Part shown: in pieces, positions 49,066-57,792 of the stretch
Numbering within the stretch: the first letter of the stretch is position 1
Layout: each line of letters begins with the position of its first letter
NCBI GenBank assembly: GCA_017551545.1
Contig: JAFZLJ010000073.1
Location: forward strand, 26,584 to 90,583
Source: Treponema sp.
Lineage (GTDB): Bacteria > Spirochaetota > Spirochaetia > Treponematales > Treponemataceae
Direction: 5' to 3'
Length of the DNA stretch: 64,000 bases
Notes under the pieces: model-generated
Seen by the model: only the letters and a program-made list of their open reading frames with translations
What the model was told of the DNA's origin: nothing
Database searches by the model: none
Position numbers and translations under genes: made by a program

Positions 49066-51144
49066 TTGAAGACGCTTTGGCGTGCCCTGTGCTGTGTGCT
49101 TTTTCTGGGTGATGTATTCTGTTCGTCGGTTTTTGCGGTGGGGAATGGAACTTCTAAAGATGGGGTGTATAGCTGGGATTTTTCGGATTGTTCGATTCGT
49201 GACATTCTGTATGTTGTTTCGCTTGATACCGGGATTTCGATTGTGAGTGATGATACTGTGAGCGGTAAAGCTGACTTTCGTTTTACGGGCAAGGATTTTG
49301 AAACGGCGTTTGATTCTTTTTTAATGGCTGCAAGACTGTATGTTAAAAAAGAGGATGAATTGTGGACGGTCAGCAGGTTCAGGATTTTAGAGCAGAACGG
49401 CTTGTATGATCTTGATGCTTGTGATTTGTGTGCAGAGCAGATTGTTGAAAAGCTGTCGTTGTTTTTAGGGATTGCGCTTACTTATGAAGTGCTGCCTTCA
49501 GGAACGATGAATGTGCATTTTAAAGGATTGGATGAATTTGGATTAGTTCAAAGTTTGTGTTTGAGATTGAACGGCTTTGTGCTTGAAAAGACAGATGCAG
49601 GATATCATTTTGCTAAGAAGACTGCTGGTGCGGGAATCGTGAATTCTGGAAATGTGAGTGCGTATGTGAATGTGCATTCTGATGAGGAAGGAAGGGTTTT
49701 TGTTGATGTGCGGGATTCAAGGGCTATTGATGTGTTAGAGGCTTTGTTTGAGTTGGACGATGGGAATGGTTTTTGTGTGCTTGCCGGTTCGGACGTTAAG
49801 ATTACTAGAAGTTGTTTCGTTGGAAAGAATTTCGAAGATGCGTTGGAAAAGGTTTGTTCGCAGTGTGGACTTGGTATTGTTCGGACAGATGGAGTTGTCT
49901 ATGTTGTTGCAGATGTTGGTGCAAGGGATAAGCTTGTAGCAGGGAATTTGAACTGGTATAAGATTACGCTTGAGCATGTGAAGGCATTGGAGTTTGTGTC
50001 GATTTTGAAGAAGAGATTCGGGAATTTTGAGAGTGTTGTTCTGCCTGATGAGATGTCGGTTCTTGTTTGTGTTGACGAGTTTTGCTTTGAAGAGATTTGT
50101 CTTTTGAAGGAAGAAGTTGATTTAAAGAAGAATACTTATCTTGTTGAGTTGAAGTACATTCGTCCTGAAGATTTGCTTAAGTATCTGCCGCCTGGGATTG
50201 ATAAGGGGTGCTTGTTTTTTGCAGATGATAATTCTTGTGTTTATTTTATGGGTACAGAAACTGAGTATTTGATTCTGTTAGAGCAGGTGAAAATTTGCGA
50301 TAGGCCCGTGCTTCGGGTGAGCTATGATTTGTTGATTTTGCAATATGAAGAAGGAACGGAGAATTCATGGAGTCCGAATTTTTCTGCCGGGAAAATGAAG
50401 ATCGGCGATAAGAATGATTTTGGCATTAAACTTGGGAACGTGTTGAATCTGAACTTGAATGTAATCAGTGCTTTTGGATTGGATTTTGCGGCTCAGCTGC
50501 AGGCTTCGATTGAAGAGAATAAAACTTCGGTTTTTGCTGATACAACCCTTCATGGCGTTGCGGGAAAACAGATTAATTTTCAAAACACTAATACTTACAG
50601 GTATAGGGACAACAACCTTGATCCCGATACAGGTAAGCCTGTCTATTCTGGTGTGACAAAAGAGATTGTTTCTGGCTTGAAGCTTGATGTTGTTGGTTTT
50701 GTAAGTGGAGACGGAATGATTACAAGTACTGTAACTGCTTCTGTTACCCGCCAGGGAATCGACACATCTTCTTCAACCGGAAATCCTCCGCCTACAAGTG
50801 AAAAGGTTGTTACTACAGAAGTGTGCGGAAAAAGTGGGGAGCCTATTATCATAAGCGGGCTTGTGCAAAACACAAATTCCCAAAGCCAAAGTGGAGTTCC
50901 GTTTATTTCAAAGATTCCTTTTTTTGGCAAATTCTTTACGACAACAGAAACGATTGTCGAAAAAAGTCAGATGGTAATTTATCTTGTACCTCATATTGAG
51001 GAATACAATTCATCATATATAAAAAATCAGGATTCAGAGCTGCAGAAACAGCTTCTGGAACAAGAGCATCAAACTTTGCTCGTCGAACGATGTACAAAAC
51101 TATATGAAAAAATCACAGGGGAGGAAGCAGGTGAAAAATTATGA
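49066..51144 (+). CDS. Secretin (GspD/PilQ-type), first gene of a pseudopilus operon
   Basis: 692 residues from TTG 49066 (AGGAGG at 49054-49059). Signal peptide, two STN/N0-like modules (WDFSDCSIRDILYVVSLDTG; VLEALFELDDGNGFCVLAG), NolW-type repeats (ITLEHVKALEFVSILKKRF; VELKYIRPEDLLKYLPPG) and the C-terminal secretin domain with the gate motif VPFISKIPFFGKFF. It forms the outer-membrane pore. The first two thirds use G- and T-ending codons (TTG, GTG, GGG) more than neighbours. GspE follows with a 14-base overlap. Confidence 0.9.
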   Translation: MKTLWRALCCVLFLGDVFCSSVFAVGNGTSKDGVYSWDFSDCSIRDILYVVSLDTGISIVSDDTVSGKADFRFTGKDFETAFDSFLMAARLYVKKEDELWTVSRFRILEQNGLYDLDACDLCAEQIVEKLSLFLGIALTYEVLPSGTMNVHFKGLDEFGLVQSLCLRLNGFVLEKTDAGYHFAKKTAGAGIVNSGNVSAYVNVHSDEEGRVFVDVRDSRAIDVLEALFELDDGNGFCVLAGSDVKITRSCFVGKNFEDALEKVCSQCGLGIVRTDGVVYVVADVGARDKLVAGNLNWYKITLEHVKALEFVSILKKRFGNFESVVLPDEMSVLVCVDEFCFEEICLLKEEVDLKKNTYLVELKYIRPEDLLKYLPPGIDKGCLFFADDNSCVYFMGTETEYLILLEQVKICDRPVLRVSYDLLILQYEEGTENSWSPNFSAGKMKIGDKNDFGIKLGNVLNLNLNVISAFGLDFAAQLQASIEENKTSVFADTTLHGVAGKQINFQNTNTYRYRDNNLDPDTGKPVYSGVTKEIVSGLKLDVVGFVSGDGMITSTVTASVTRQGIDTSSSTGNPPPTSEKVVTTEVCGKSGEPIIISGLVQNTNSQSQSGVPFISKIPFFGKFFTTTETIVEKSQMVIYLVPHIEEYNSSYIKNQDSELQKQLLEQEHQTLLVERCTKLYEKITGEEAGEKL

Positions 51145-52570
51145 GTTCAGGCTTACACCGGCATATTGCCTTTATAACGGCATAGCAGTAAAAAAACAGA
51201 AAGGTTCAGAAATTTGTTTTGCTCTGGAAAATCAGGAAAACGAGCTTTTAAAACAAAGAATTACAAAAGCTTTTTCGCATTATCTTGAATATGTAAAAGG
51301 CCAGAAGGATTGTCCGGGCGCTTTTAAAAATCCTCCTGTAATCAGTTTTGAAAAAGTAAGCCGGAGTGAGCTAAGAAAATATGTATCGCGTTTGTATCTG
51401 ACGGGAACAGCGCAGGAAAATCTTGTAATAAAAAATCAGTCGACCCCAGAAGAAAATGCGGCTGCTGTTCTACTTTTAGACACTCTTATTTCAGATGCAA
51501 GAAACAGAGGCGCAACAGATATTCATATAGAAAATAATTGCATAAGATTCAGGGTGTATGGCAAGCTTGAATTAATTTCAAAATTGTCTGAAGAAAAAAC
51601 GCAGGAGCTTGTTCAAAGAATAAAGTTTCTTGCGGGAATGAATGTACTCGAAAAACGCAGAAGTCAGGACGGGCATTTTGTATACGGAAAGGAAAAACCT
51701 GTTTTCATAAGGGTTTCTACAGTTGGTATTCTTGGAAGTAATCAGAATGCGCAGGAGGAATCTGTTGTAATAAGGCTTTTAGATACAAACAGACTTCCAT
51801 TAAATTTGTTGCAGCTTGGTTTTACTGTAAAGCAGCTTTCAAAAATCCAGGAGCTTTGCCAGTACCCCAATGGTCTTGTAATAATCTGCGGGCCTACAGG
51901 AGCCGGAAAATCTACAACAGCGGCTTCAATTTTAACTGATATTCAGCAGCTGAAAAATAACTCGGTTAAAATTATAAGTCTTGAAGATCCCCCTGAATAT
52001 CTTATTCCCGGAGTTACTCAGATTCAGATTGATGAAAAAACAAGCAATTCTTTTTCACACGCGCTTATGCATATATTCCGCCAGGATCCGGATATTCTTA
52101 TGATTGGAGAGATTCGGGATGAAAACAGTGCTGCTGTTGCTGTAAGGGCCGCTCTGACTGGTCATCTTGTTTTTGCAACACTTCATACATCTACTGCTGC
52201 AGGTACTGTGCTTCGGCTTGAAAATCTTGGTATTCCACGGAATCTGATTGTTTCTGTGCTTAAAGGTGTAATTGCACAGGAGCTGAATAACTTTCATGGA
52301 AATGTGAATCTTGTTGCGGATGTTTGTGTTCCTTTGAAAAAAATCGAAACACCGGAAGCACTTAAGCTTTCTGAAAGTGAACTTGAAGAGCTTTTTGAAC
52401 ATACAACAAATTATATAAGCGTATTAAATAAATCACTTTCGCTATTAAAACAAAAGCATTCTGTAAATACCGAATTACCTCAAAAACCGGCGGCTAGAAA
52501 AACAAAACCAATAAGACTGCCGCTTATAACTCCGCGTAAATCAAAGCGTTCAAAGGAGAATGCCGGCTGA
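51131..52570 (+). CDS. GspE/PilB-type secretion ATPase
   Basis: 479 residues from GTG 51131, which has GGGGAGG at good spacing; an ATG at 51104 lacks one. Motifs in order: Walker A CGPTGAGKSTTA, Asp box LEDPPEYLIPGVTQIQ, Walker B DILMIGEIRDE, His box FATLHTSTA. The tetra-Cys zinc subdomain of most GspE/PilB proteins is missing. It powers assembly of the pseudopilus at the inner membrane. The last residues are basic (RKSKRSKENAG). Confidence 0.92.
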   Translation: MKNYEFRLTPAYCLYNGIAVKKQKGSEICFALENQENELLKQRITKAFSHYLEYVKGQKDCPGAFKNPPVISFEKVSRSELRKYVSRLYLTGTAQENLVIKNQSTPEENAAAVLLLDTLISDARNRGATDIHIENNCIRFRVYGKLELISKLSEEKTQELVQRIKFLAGMNVLEKRRSQDGHFVYGKEKPVFIRVSTVGILGSNQNAQEESVVIRLLDTNRLPLNLLQLGFTVKQLSKIQELCQYPNGLVIICGPTGAGKSTTAASILTDIQQLKNNSVKIISLEDPPEYLIPGVTQIQIDEKTSNSFSHALMHIFRQDPDILMIGEIRDENSAAVAVRAALTGHLVFATLHTSTAAGTVLRLENLGIPRNLIVSVLKGVIAQELNNFHGNVNLVADVCVPLKKIETPEALKLSESELEELFEHTTNYISVLNKSLSLLKQKHSVNTELPQKPAARKTKPIRLPLITPRKSKRSKENAG

Positions 52571-53514
52571 TGAATCGTTTGCAAAACAGAAGGAACAAAA
52601 AAAGATTTACAGAATTGCTCGAAGAATTTGTGTGCAGGAAAAACTGCGATTTACAGAATGCCCTGAACCTCATTTCAAAAACCGGCAGCCGTAAATATAA
52701 AACGGTAACACTTGCTGCCCAAAACCTTTATGATTCTTTACGTCACGGGAATACTTTTTCTTCTGCATTAAAAAATTGTTCTGTTATTGAGTTTGATGTT
52801 CTTTATGTTTCATTTATAAGCTTTGCAGAACGCTGCGGTTCATTAGAACAGACATTGATTTTTCTTAAAGACAAATGCCTTCGCGAAGAAGAAAACAATT
52901 CAAAAGTTATCGAAGCTTGTGTGTATCCGGCATTTGTAATTATTGCTTCTGTTGCAGCGGGCATTCTGTTTTTTGTGTATTCAAAATCATTTTCTGATGA
53001 GATATATGATTCAATTCTTTTTTCATTTTGTTTTCTGATTTTATTTTGCATTACAGCTTTTGTGATTCTTAAAAAACTGCTTGGTACAAATAAATTATAT
53101 GAAGCTTTTCTTGCGGCAGGATTTCTGATTAAAGGAGGTGAAAGTCTTGCCAATGCAGTAAAGGATGCAGTAAACATTCTTGGCTACGAAACAAGGGAAG
53201 GGCAGCTGTTTGCACAGGCAGGAAAGAAACTGTCTTATGGGGTGAGTTTGAAGGCAGCTTTTGAACTTGATTCTTGGAATAAAAGTTTGCAATCCGAACT
53301 GGAAGATGCTTTTTTTTATGCAGAAAATACAGGAGGTGAAAATGATGTGTTTGAAAAAATTGCCATATGGCTGAATGAACAGGACAAAAAACGACGTGCG
53401 GTGTGCTTTAAGCTTTTAGAGCCGTTTTTTATTTTTGGAACAGGAATATTCCTGCTTATATTTCTTATGAATATTGTGCTTCCGGTTTTTAATCAGGGCA
53501 CAATGATTTTGTAA
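52570..53514 (+). CDS. GspF/PilC-type inner-membrane platform protein
   Basis: 314 residues, two repeats of the T2SSF domain (residues about 10-130 and 190-310), each followed by membrane helices (VYPAFVIIASVAAGILFFVY; FFIFGTGIFLLIFLMNIVLPVF). It binds the ATPase and organises the pseudopilus. Its ATG overlaps the ATPase stop (TGATG). Somewhat shorter than typical GspF (about 400). Confidence 0.88.
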   Translation: MNRLQNRRNKKRFTELLEEFVCRKNCDLQNALNLISKTGSRKYKTVTLAAQNLYDSLRHGNTFSSALKNCSVIEFDVLYVSFISFAERCGSLEQTLIFLKDKCLREEENNSKVIEACVYPAFVIIASVAAGILFFVYSKSFSDEIYDSILFSFCFLILFCITAFVILKKLLGTNKLYEAFLAAGFLIKGGESLANAVKDAVNILGYETREGQLFAQAGKKLSYGVSLKAAFELDSWNKSLQSELEDAFFYAENTGGENDVFEKIAIWLNEQDKKRRAVCFKLLEPFFIFGTGIFLLIFLMNIVLPVFNQGTMIL

Positions 53515-53541
53515 TCAGTTTTTATTTTTTTGGGAGGAAAA

Positions 53542-54030
53542 ATGTCAACAAAGGAGAAAAACTATGCAAAAAAGAAGAAAGCTGGAAAAAGTTACCCGGC
53601 CTTTACTTTTGTGGAAACCCTTGCGGTTCTGGCAATCACAGCAGTCCTTACGGCAGGGTGCACAGTATCGGTTGCCAGGCTTATTGCAAGTGCAAAAAAG
53701 ACATCGGCAAGAAATCAGATTGAACAATACTCAGCTGCATTACAAACCTATTTCCTTGACTGCGGCCGATTCCCAACAACAGAGCAGGGACTTGCCGCCT
53801 TATGGGAAAAACCAGTTTTATATCCGGTACCGGAAGACTGGAACGGACCATACCTTGAGCGTAGACCAGCCAAAGATCCTTGGGGAACCGATTTTGAGTA
53901 TCTCAGCTCTGAAAGCTCCATTATGCCGTCAGAGGTTCCTGCGAATCTGCCCTATGTACTCATTTGCTACGGCGCAGATAAAGAAAAAGGAGGAAATGCC
54001 AATGGAAGAGATATCGTCTCGTGGGAATAA
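53542..54030 (+). CDS. GspG-type major pseudopilin
   Basis: 162 residues from ATG 53542 (GGGAGG upstream). A basic leader ends YPA before the N-methylated-type segment FTFVETLAVLAITAVL: the residue before the cut is Ala20 instead of the usual Gly, with Glu at +5 retained. The C-terminal fold matches GspG: LDCGRFPTTEQGLAALWEKP and KDPWGTDFEYLSSES (calcium loop region). A prepilin peptidase is not encoded in this window. Confidence 0.9.
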   Translation: MSTKEKNYAKKKKAGKSYPAFTFVETLAVLAITAVLTAGCTVSVARLIASAKKTSARNQIEQYSAALQTYFLDCGRFPTTEQGLAALWEKPVLYPVPEDWNGPYLERRPAKDPWGTDFEYLSSESSIMPSEVPANLPYVLICYGADKEKGGNANGRDIVSWE

Positions 54031-54208
54031 AGTTCCTTTTTCTATGACAGCGCTTCTGGTACTTGCAATTCTTTCTGCAGCAGGAAGTTACAGATTAAAA
54101 AAGACAGCACAAATCAATCGATGGGAAAAAGAACTGGCTACGTATTCAATTGCGCTGGAAAAAGAAAATCAGCTTGTAAAAAGTAAGCTTTCGCAGGATA
54201 AAAAATGA
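54002..54208 (+). CDS. Small single-helix protein in the pseudopilus operon
   Basis: 68 residues from ATG 54002, eight bases after AAGGAGG; it overlaps the gspG end. One membrane helix (FSMTALLVLAILSAAGSYRL) and a helical, charged tail. It is too short and lacks the E+5 motif for a clear pseudopilin. It may be a minor or assembly component (in the place of GspH/I or GspL-type genes). The reading frame is open further upstream, but there it is a shadow of gspG. Confidence 0.55.
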   Translation: MEEISSRGNKVPFSMTALLVLAILSAAGSYRLKKTAQINRWEKELATYSIALEKENQLVKSKLSQDKK

Positions 54209-54561
54209 AGCTTTATTCAGTCACCCTTGCGGCTTTTTTTATGTGTTTATTTTTTTCAATTATCCAAAGCTCGGTATTTTACGCGCAAAAGCTGGATCAA
54301 AAAGCGCAGGAGGTTTTTCTTTGCTGTACTGCAAAAAAGTTTATTGCACAAAGTTTTAAAAACACCTGCACAGGTAAAGGCTTTAGAAACCTGGAACAAT
54401 GGAAGCTTGTGTGTAATGAACTTTTTATGCTTGATTCTATAACTTACGAAATTAGTCCAGAACCCGAAAAATTATTTTATGCAAAATGGAACGGTTCAGG
54501 CATTTTTTTCAGGTGTAGTGGTGAAGTTTATTTTATTAATAAAAACAACGAGGCTTTGTAA
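54205..54561 (+). CDS. Small exported/membrane protein in the pseudopilus operon
   Basis: 118 residues. N-terminal hydrophobic helix (LYSVTLAAFFMCLFFSII) and a Cys-rich extracytoplasmic part (FLCCTAKK, NTCTGKG, LVCNELF, FFRCSGE). Position fits a minor pseudopilin, but no prepilin motif is visible. It overlaps both neighbours by 1-4 bases (ATGA/TAATG), so it is certainly co-translated. Confidence 0.6.
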   Translation: MKLYSVTLAAFFMCLFFSIIQSSVFYAQKLDQKAQEVFLCCTAKKFIAQSFKNTCTGKGFRNLEQWKLVCNELFMLDSITYEISPEPEKLFYAKWNGSGIFFRCSGEVYFINKNNEAL

Positions 54562-55715
54562 TGAAAAAAAATACAATTAATTGCCCGCAGAAGGATTATG
54601 ATTTTTATACAATTCCATTTCCTGTAAAAGCGTTGTTTGGACCTCGGAGGGAACATTATATTTTTTCTGAACTCGAAAAACTTCATCCTTGTTTTTCAAA
54701 TGACTGCAGCTATGACACACATTTTAGAATCGAAAAATCAGGATTAAAAGCTGATGTTGTAGTAATGCAAAAATACAAGGTTGCAGAATACAAGGCTAAC
54801 AAAACAAATCTTGTTTTTAAAGAAAGTGCCCGTCATCATTTTTTTGCTCAGAGAAAAAGAAAAGCGGTGTATATGTTTTTGACAGCTGCCGTTTTACTGA
54901 TTATTGTTTTAGTGTATACAATCAATTTATTTTCTGCCGCCAGACAGCCTGATTTAACTGAAAGCCAGCTTACCCAAACTTACACAGAGCCTGAACCTTC
55001 ATTGCAGCAAAAAGAACTTTTGATTTTACATTTACTAAATGAAATTTCAACCAACGGTGGAACTGTCTCTGATTTTTCCTGGCATTTCGACGGATATAAC
55101 GAAACAGCTGCGATGCTTGTAAAAGGTTTGTTCCCCGAGCAGTTTATGGGATTTGATTCTGAAATAAAGCTTTCATCAATGACGTTTGAAGCATCTGTTC
55201 CGGTAATACCAGTTAGTTTTAATGAGCACTATGTTGTACAAGCTCCAGGTGAGCTGTCCTTATGTGAAACAAAACGAAACGCGCTTAGAAAAGTGATTGT
55301 TGAAAATAATCTTGAATTAATAGAAGAAACTGTGCAGCCTTTTGGAATTAAATTTATAGCTCAAAATAATCAGTCATTGGAAACAGCAAATCTTATAAGC
55401 TTTCTTGAGCAGAACAATATGCCTGTTTCTGATTTAAAAATCAACTCATCGCAAAATCAAATCAAAATAGAAATTGTTTTTTCGAGTGTAAACCTTGCCG
55501 GCTTAAGCGGATTTTATGAATGCATAAAGAATAATATAAAACTATTTTTTACAGAACAGGAAAACACAATGCCACAAGAAATGTTTTCTCAAACCGAACC
55601 GCTCCAAACCGCTCAACCCCAGCAAAAACTTTTCAAAATCGGACAGATTATAAAACCCGACGGTTATGTGATTACCTGGTATAAAGACGAAAATGGAAAA
55701 ATTGTAAAGAGGTGA
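54561..55715 (+). CDS. Bitopic membrane protein, possible GspL/PilN-like assembly factor
   Basis: 384 residues: cytoplasmic part (about 1-98), one membrane helix (about 100-123, VYMFLTAAVLLIIVLVYTINLF) and a periplasmic part with two ferredoxin-like halves (about 150-330). This topology and position match GspL/GspM or PilN/PilO, but sequence similarity is not evident to me. A short C-terminal domain follows (GQIIKPDGYVITWYKDENGK). Confidence 0.55.
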   Translation: MKKNTINCPQKDYDFYTIPFPVKALFGPRREHYIFSELEKLHPCFSNDCSYDTHFRIEKSGLKADVVVMQKYKVAEYKANKTNLVFKESARHHFFAQRKRKAVYMFLTAAVLLIIVLVYTINLFSAARQPDLTESQLTQTYTEPEPSLQQKELLILHLLNEISTNGGTVSDFSWHFDGYNETAAMLVKGLFPEQFMGFDSEIKLSSMTFEASVPVIPVSFNEHYVVQAPGELSLCETKRNALRKVIVENNLELIEETVQPFGIKFIAQNNQSLETANLISFLEQNNMPVSDLKINSSQNQIKIEIVFSSVNLAGLSGFYECIKNNIKLFFTEQENTMPQEMFSQTEPLQTAQPQQKLFKIGQIIKPDGYVITWYKDENGKIVKR

Positions 55716-55718
55716 ATT

Positions 55719-56300
55719 ATGAAAAATAAAAAGTGTGGAAAAAGATTTTTGCGTGTCTTGTCTGCAGCAGCAATTCTGTTGTATTTTTTCAGTTGTAAAA
55801 CAGCTCCAAAAAAAATCGAAGCAGCAAGCGTCACCTTTTTTATTGTAGATGAAAATGATCGTGCTGTTCCAGATTTTGAAATATGCCTTTGGTGCAATGA
55901 AAAAGGGGAGTGCGTAAAAAAGCAATCCGGCCTTACAAATGAAACGGGCTTCTGTACTTTCTATAATCTTTCAGCTACAGATTATTTTGTTTCGGGTGAA
56001 AAAACAGGTTTTACAACAATAGACATGTCGGAGCTAAATATTCAGAAAGCTTCTGAACTGATTTGTTTTAGAGTTCTTGGTGCCGATTTTGTTTTAGATC
56101 AGATAGAACAGTTTTGCGCGGAAGGACAGTACCAGAAGGCACTTGAATGGCTGCAGGCTTTGTGTACTCAACAGAACTCTGATTTTCAAAATAGTGTAGA
56201 GCTGTTGAGTAGCGGCCTGCAGCAGCGGATTAATCTTAGTCGTCAAGACAAGAATCAAGATCTTTACAAATCTGATCCTTATCAAGATGGCGTCCAATAA
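55719..56300 (+). CDS. Lipoprotein with carboxypeptidase-regulatory-like domain, last gene of the operon
   Basis: 193 residues. Lipobox YFFSC. Beta-sandwich of the carboxypeptidase-regulatory type (ASVTFFIVDENDRAVPDFEI, GLTNETGFCTFYNLSATDYFV), then two helices resembling a TPR (QIEQFCAEGQYQKALEWLQAL). Could be the pilotin or an accessory of the secretin. Its last 65 bases overlap the 3' end of the convergent COG0523 gene. Confidence 0.65.
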   Translation: MKNKKCGKRFLRVLSAAAILLYFFSCKTAPKKIEAASVTFFIVDENDRAVPDFEICLWCNEKGECVKKQSGLTNETGFCTFYNLSATDYFVSGEKTGFTTIDMSELNIQKASELICFRVLGADFVLDQIEQFCAEGQYQKALEWLQALCTQQNSDFQNSVELLSSGLQQRINLSRQDKNQDLYKSDPYQDGVQ

Positions 56301-57459
56301 TAACCATTTTAATCATGCGGTCACCGACCTTTTCGTCCCAGTCTTTTTTCATTTCTGGTTCTTCGGCAAGCACGCGTTTTTGTTCTGCCGGTGGACAAGA
56401 AGCAAGCCAGTTTCCTGAATAGCCTGCCTGAATCTGTCGTCCTGAAGTTTCAAGAACATATGCCATATCGTCTTCATCGCTGAACCATACAACACCCTTT
56501 GAACGGATAATATTGCGTGGCCAGTTGTTTGCAAACTTGTCTAAGCGCTCACGGTTGAACGGACGGCGGCGGTAATAAACAAACGAACCAATTCCATATT
56601 CATCTTCGCTTTCGCCTTCGTGCTTGTGCTCATGGTGATGGTGTTCGTGGTCATGGTGGTGCTCATGCTCATGTTCTTCATGATCGTGGTCATGATGATG
56701 CTCCGGGGTCCCTGAGCCTGTCGAAGGGTCGTGGTCATCATCATCGTCATCTTCATGTTCTTCTGCTTCTTCCAAAGCCTTAACCCAGCCTGCACTTGCA
56801 TAAACTGTTTCAAAATCAAAGCGGTCTGTTCCAATAATTTCATCAATTGGAACCTCGCAGCGAGTTGTTTCAAAAACCTTAACAGTAGGCTGAATCTTAT
56901 TAATAACAGCGCGAACCATTTTCATCTGTTCATCTGTAACAAGGTCGCGTTTATTTACAATCAAAGTAGAACAGAATTCAATCTGCTGAATCAAAAGCGA
57001 TTCAATATCTTCTTCGTCAATGTCTTCTTTAAGCAAAGATTTTCCTTCGTCAAATTCTTCTACTAGGCGGCTTGCATCAACAACGCCAACAACGTTATCA
57101 AGCTTACCGATTTCTATAGTTTCAATTGCCTGTGCAATAGGCATTGGCTCACATACCCCACTGGCCTCAATCAAAATATAATCAAACTTGCCGCTCTTCA
57201 TGAGGTTTTCAATCTGATTAACCATATCAGTTTTGAGCGTACAACAGATACAGCCGTTTGTAAGAGGAACAAGACTGCTTGAATCTTCAATCTTTGCTTC
57301 TTTAGAAATCAAACGCTCATCTACGTTTACTTCACCAATATCATTTACGATAACTGCAACCTTATAACCTTTCTGATTTGTAAGAACACGGTTAAGCAAA
57401 GTTGTTTTTCCCGCACCCAAATATCCACAAAGTAATGTAATAGGAATTTTTTTTGACAT
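56236..57459 (-). CDS. COG0523/CobW-family GTPase, metal chaperone with His-rich loop
   Basis: 407 residues. Walker A GYLGAGKTT (12-20), the family metal site GCICC (Cys70, 72, 73), DASRL and NKRD. A very acidic and His-rich loop (about 235-290) binds Zn2+ or a similar metal; the C-terminal CobW_C domain follows. Family members deliver zinc (ZNG1) or cobalt to enzymes. Within the His-rich loop, 24 bases are a copy of the dispersed GGTCCCTGAG repeat, giving DPSTGSGTPE. Convergent with the pseudopilus operon, overlapping by 65 bases. Confidence 0.92.
   Translation of the reverse strand: MSKKIPITLLCGYLGAGKTTLLNRVLTNQKGYKVAVIVNDIGEVNVDERLISKEAKIEDSSSLVPLTNGCICCTLKTDMVNQIENLMKSGKFDYILIEASGVCEPMPIAQAIETIEIGKLDNVVGVVDASRLVEEFDEGKSLLKEDIDEEDIESLLIQQIEFCSTLIVNKRDLVTDEQMKMVRAVINKIQPTVKVFETTRCEVPIDEIIGTDRFDFETVYASAGWVKALEEAEEHEDDDDDDHDPSTGSGTPEHHHDHDHEEHEHEHHHDHEHHHHEHKHEGESEDEYGIGSFVYYRRRPFNRERLDKFANNWPRNIIRSKGVVWFSDEDDMAYVLETSGRQIQAGYSGNWLASCPPAEQKRVLAEEPEMKKDWDEKVGDRMIKMVIIGRHLDKDQICKDLDSCLDD
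56705..56728. repeat. Dispersed repeat inserted in frame in the COG0523 gene
   Basis: ggggtccctgagcctgtcgaaggg is identical to the intergenic copies at 38072 and 45173. It is translated on the minus strand as PSTGSGTP within the His-rich loop. Confidence 0.9.
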
Positions 57460-57473
57460 CTATTTACTCCTTC

Positions 57474-57536
57474 CGTCATTGCGAGCGCAGCGAAGCAATC
57501 TAATATATGGATTGCCACGCTACGCTCGCAATGACG
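57474..57536. repeat. CGTCATTGCGAGCGCAGCG palindromic element (short form)
   Basis: cgtcattgcgagcgcagcgaag with the complementary arm ctacgctcgcaatgacg; 63 bp, just upstream of the COG0523 start. Confidence 0.9.
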
Positions 57537-57620
57537 AATTATCTTATTAAATATAATAAAAATTCCCGCTAAAGTACACAAAATCTGAACTATTTTCTTT
57601 TTTTTTCGTAAAAATGGGTG

Positions 57621-57626
57621 TATAAT
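57621..57626 (+). promoter_or_regulatory. -10 box before the structured leader
   Basis: TATAAT at 57621-57626; no good -35. It would give an mRNA whose leader contains the element 57673-57750. Confidence 0.4.
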
Positions 57627-57672
57627 CTACTGTGTATATGAATAAATAGTCATGTGACAATATATTTACATT

Positions 57673-57750
57673 GTTCTGATACGGAGTGAAAAATGATTGA
57701 GTGCAACTTTCTCTGTTGCGCGAGAGCATTTTACACGGGAGTATCAGAAC
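57673..57750 (+). promoter_or_regulatory. Structured leader element, copy 1 (GGA/GGGA internal-loop family)
   Basis: Stem 1: GTTCTGATAC (57673-57682) with GTATCAGAAC (57741-57750), perfect. Internal loop GGA (57683-57685) opposite GGGA (57737-57740). Stem 2: gtgaaaaatg (57686-57695) with cattttacac (57727-57736), one A-A mismatch. A second loop attga/gagag follows, then stem 3 gtgcaac/gttgcgc with a 7-base loop. No T run follows, so it is not a terminator. It ends 42 bases before ATG 57793. Confidence 0.65.
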
Positions 57751-57792
57751 CACATAAATTCATTTTACAATTCATATACACAGGAGATCCCT

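Noticed and set aside
53564..54001. Upstream part of the 214-codon frame that ends at 54208
   Set aside because: It is in another frame of gspG with Arg/Gln-rich composition; only the segment from 54002 has a ribosome-binding site and a membrane helix.
57673..57750. Rho-independent terminator
   Set aside because: Long stem but no T run after it on either strand, and it stands in a gene leader with conserved internal loops.
57697..57792. N-terminal extension of the DHH phosphoesterase
   Set aside because: AGGAG and the family start MAMRLVTRSDFDG place the start at 57793; the upstream part is the structured leader.
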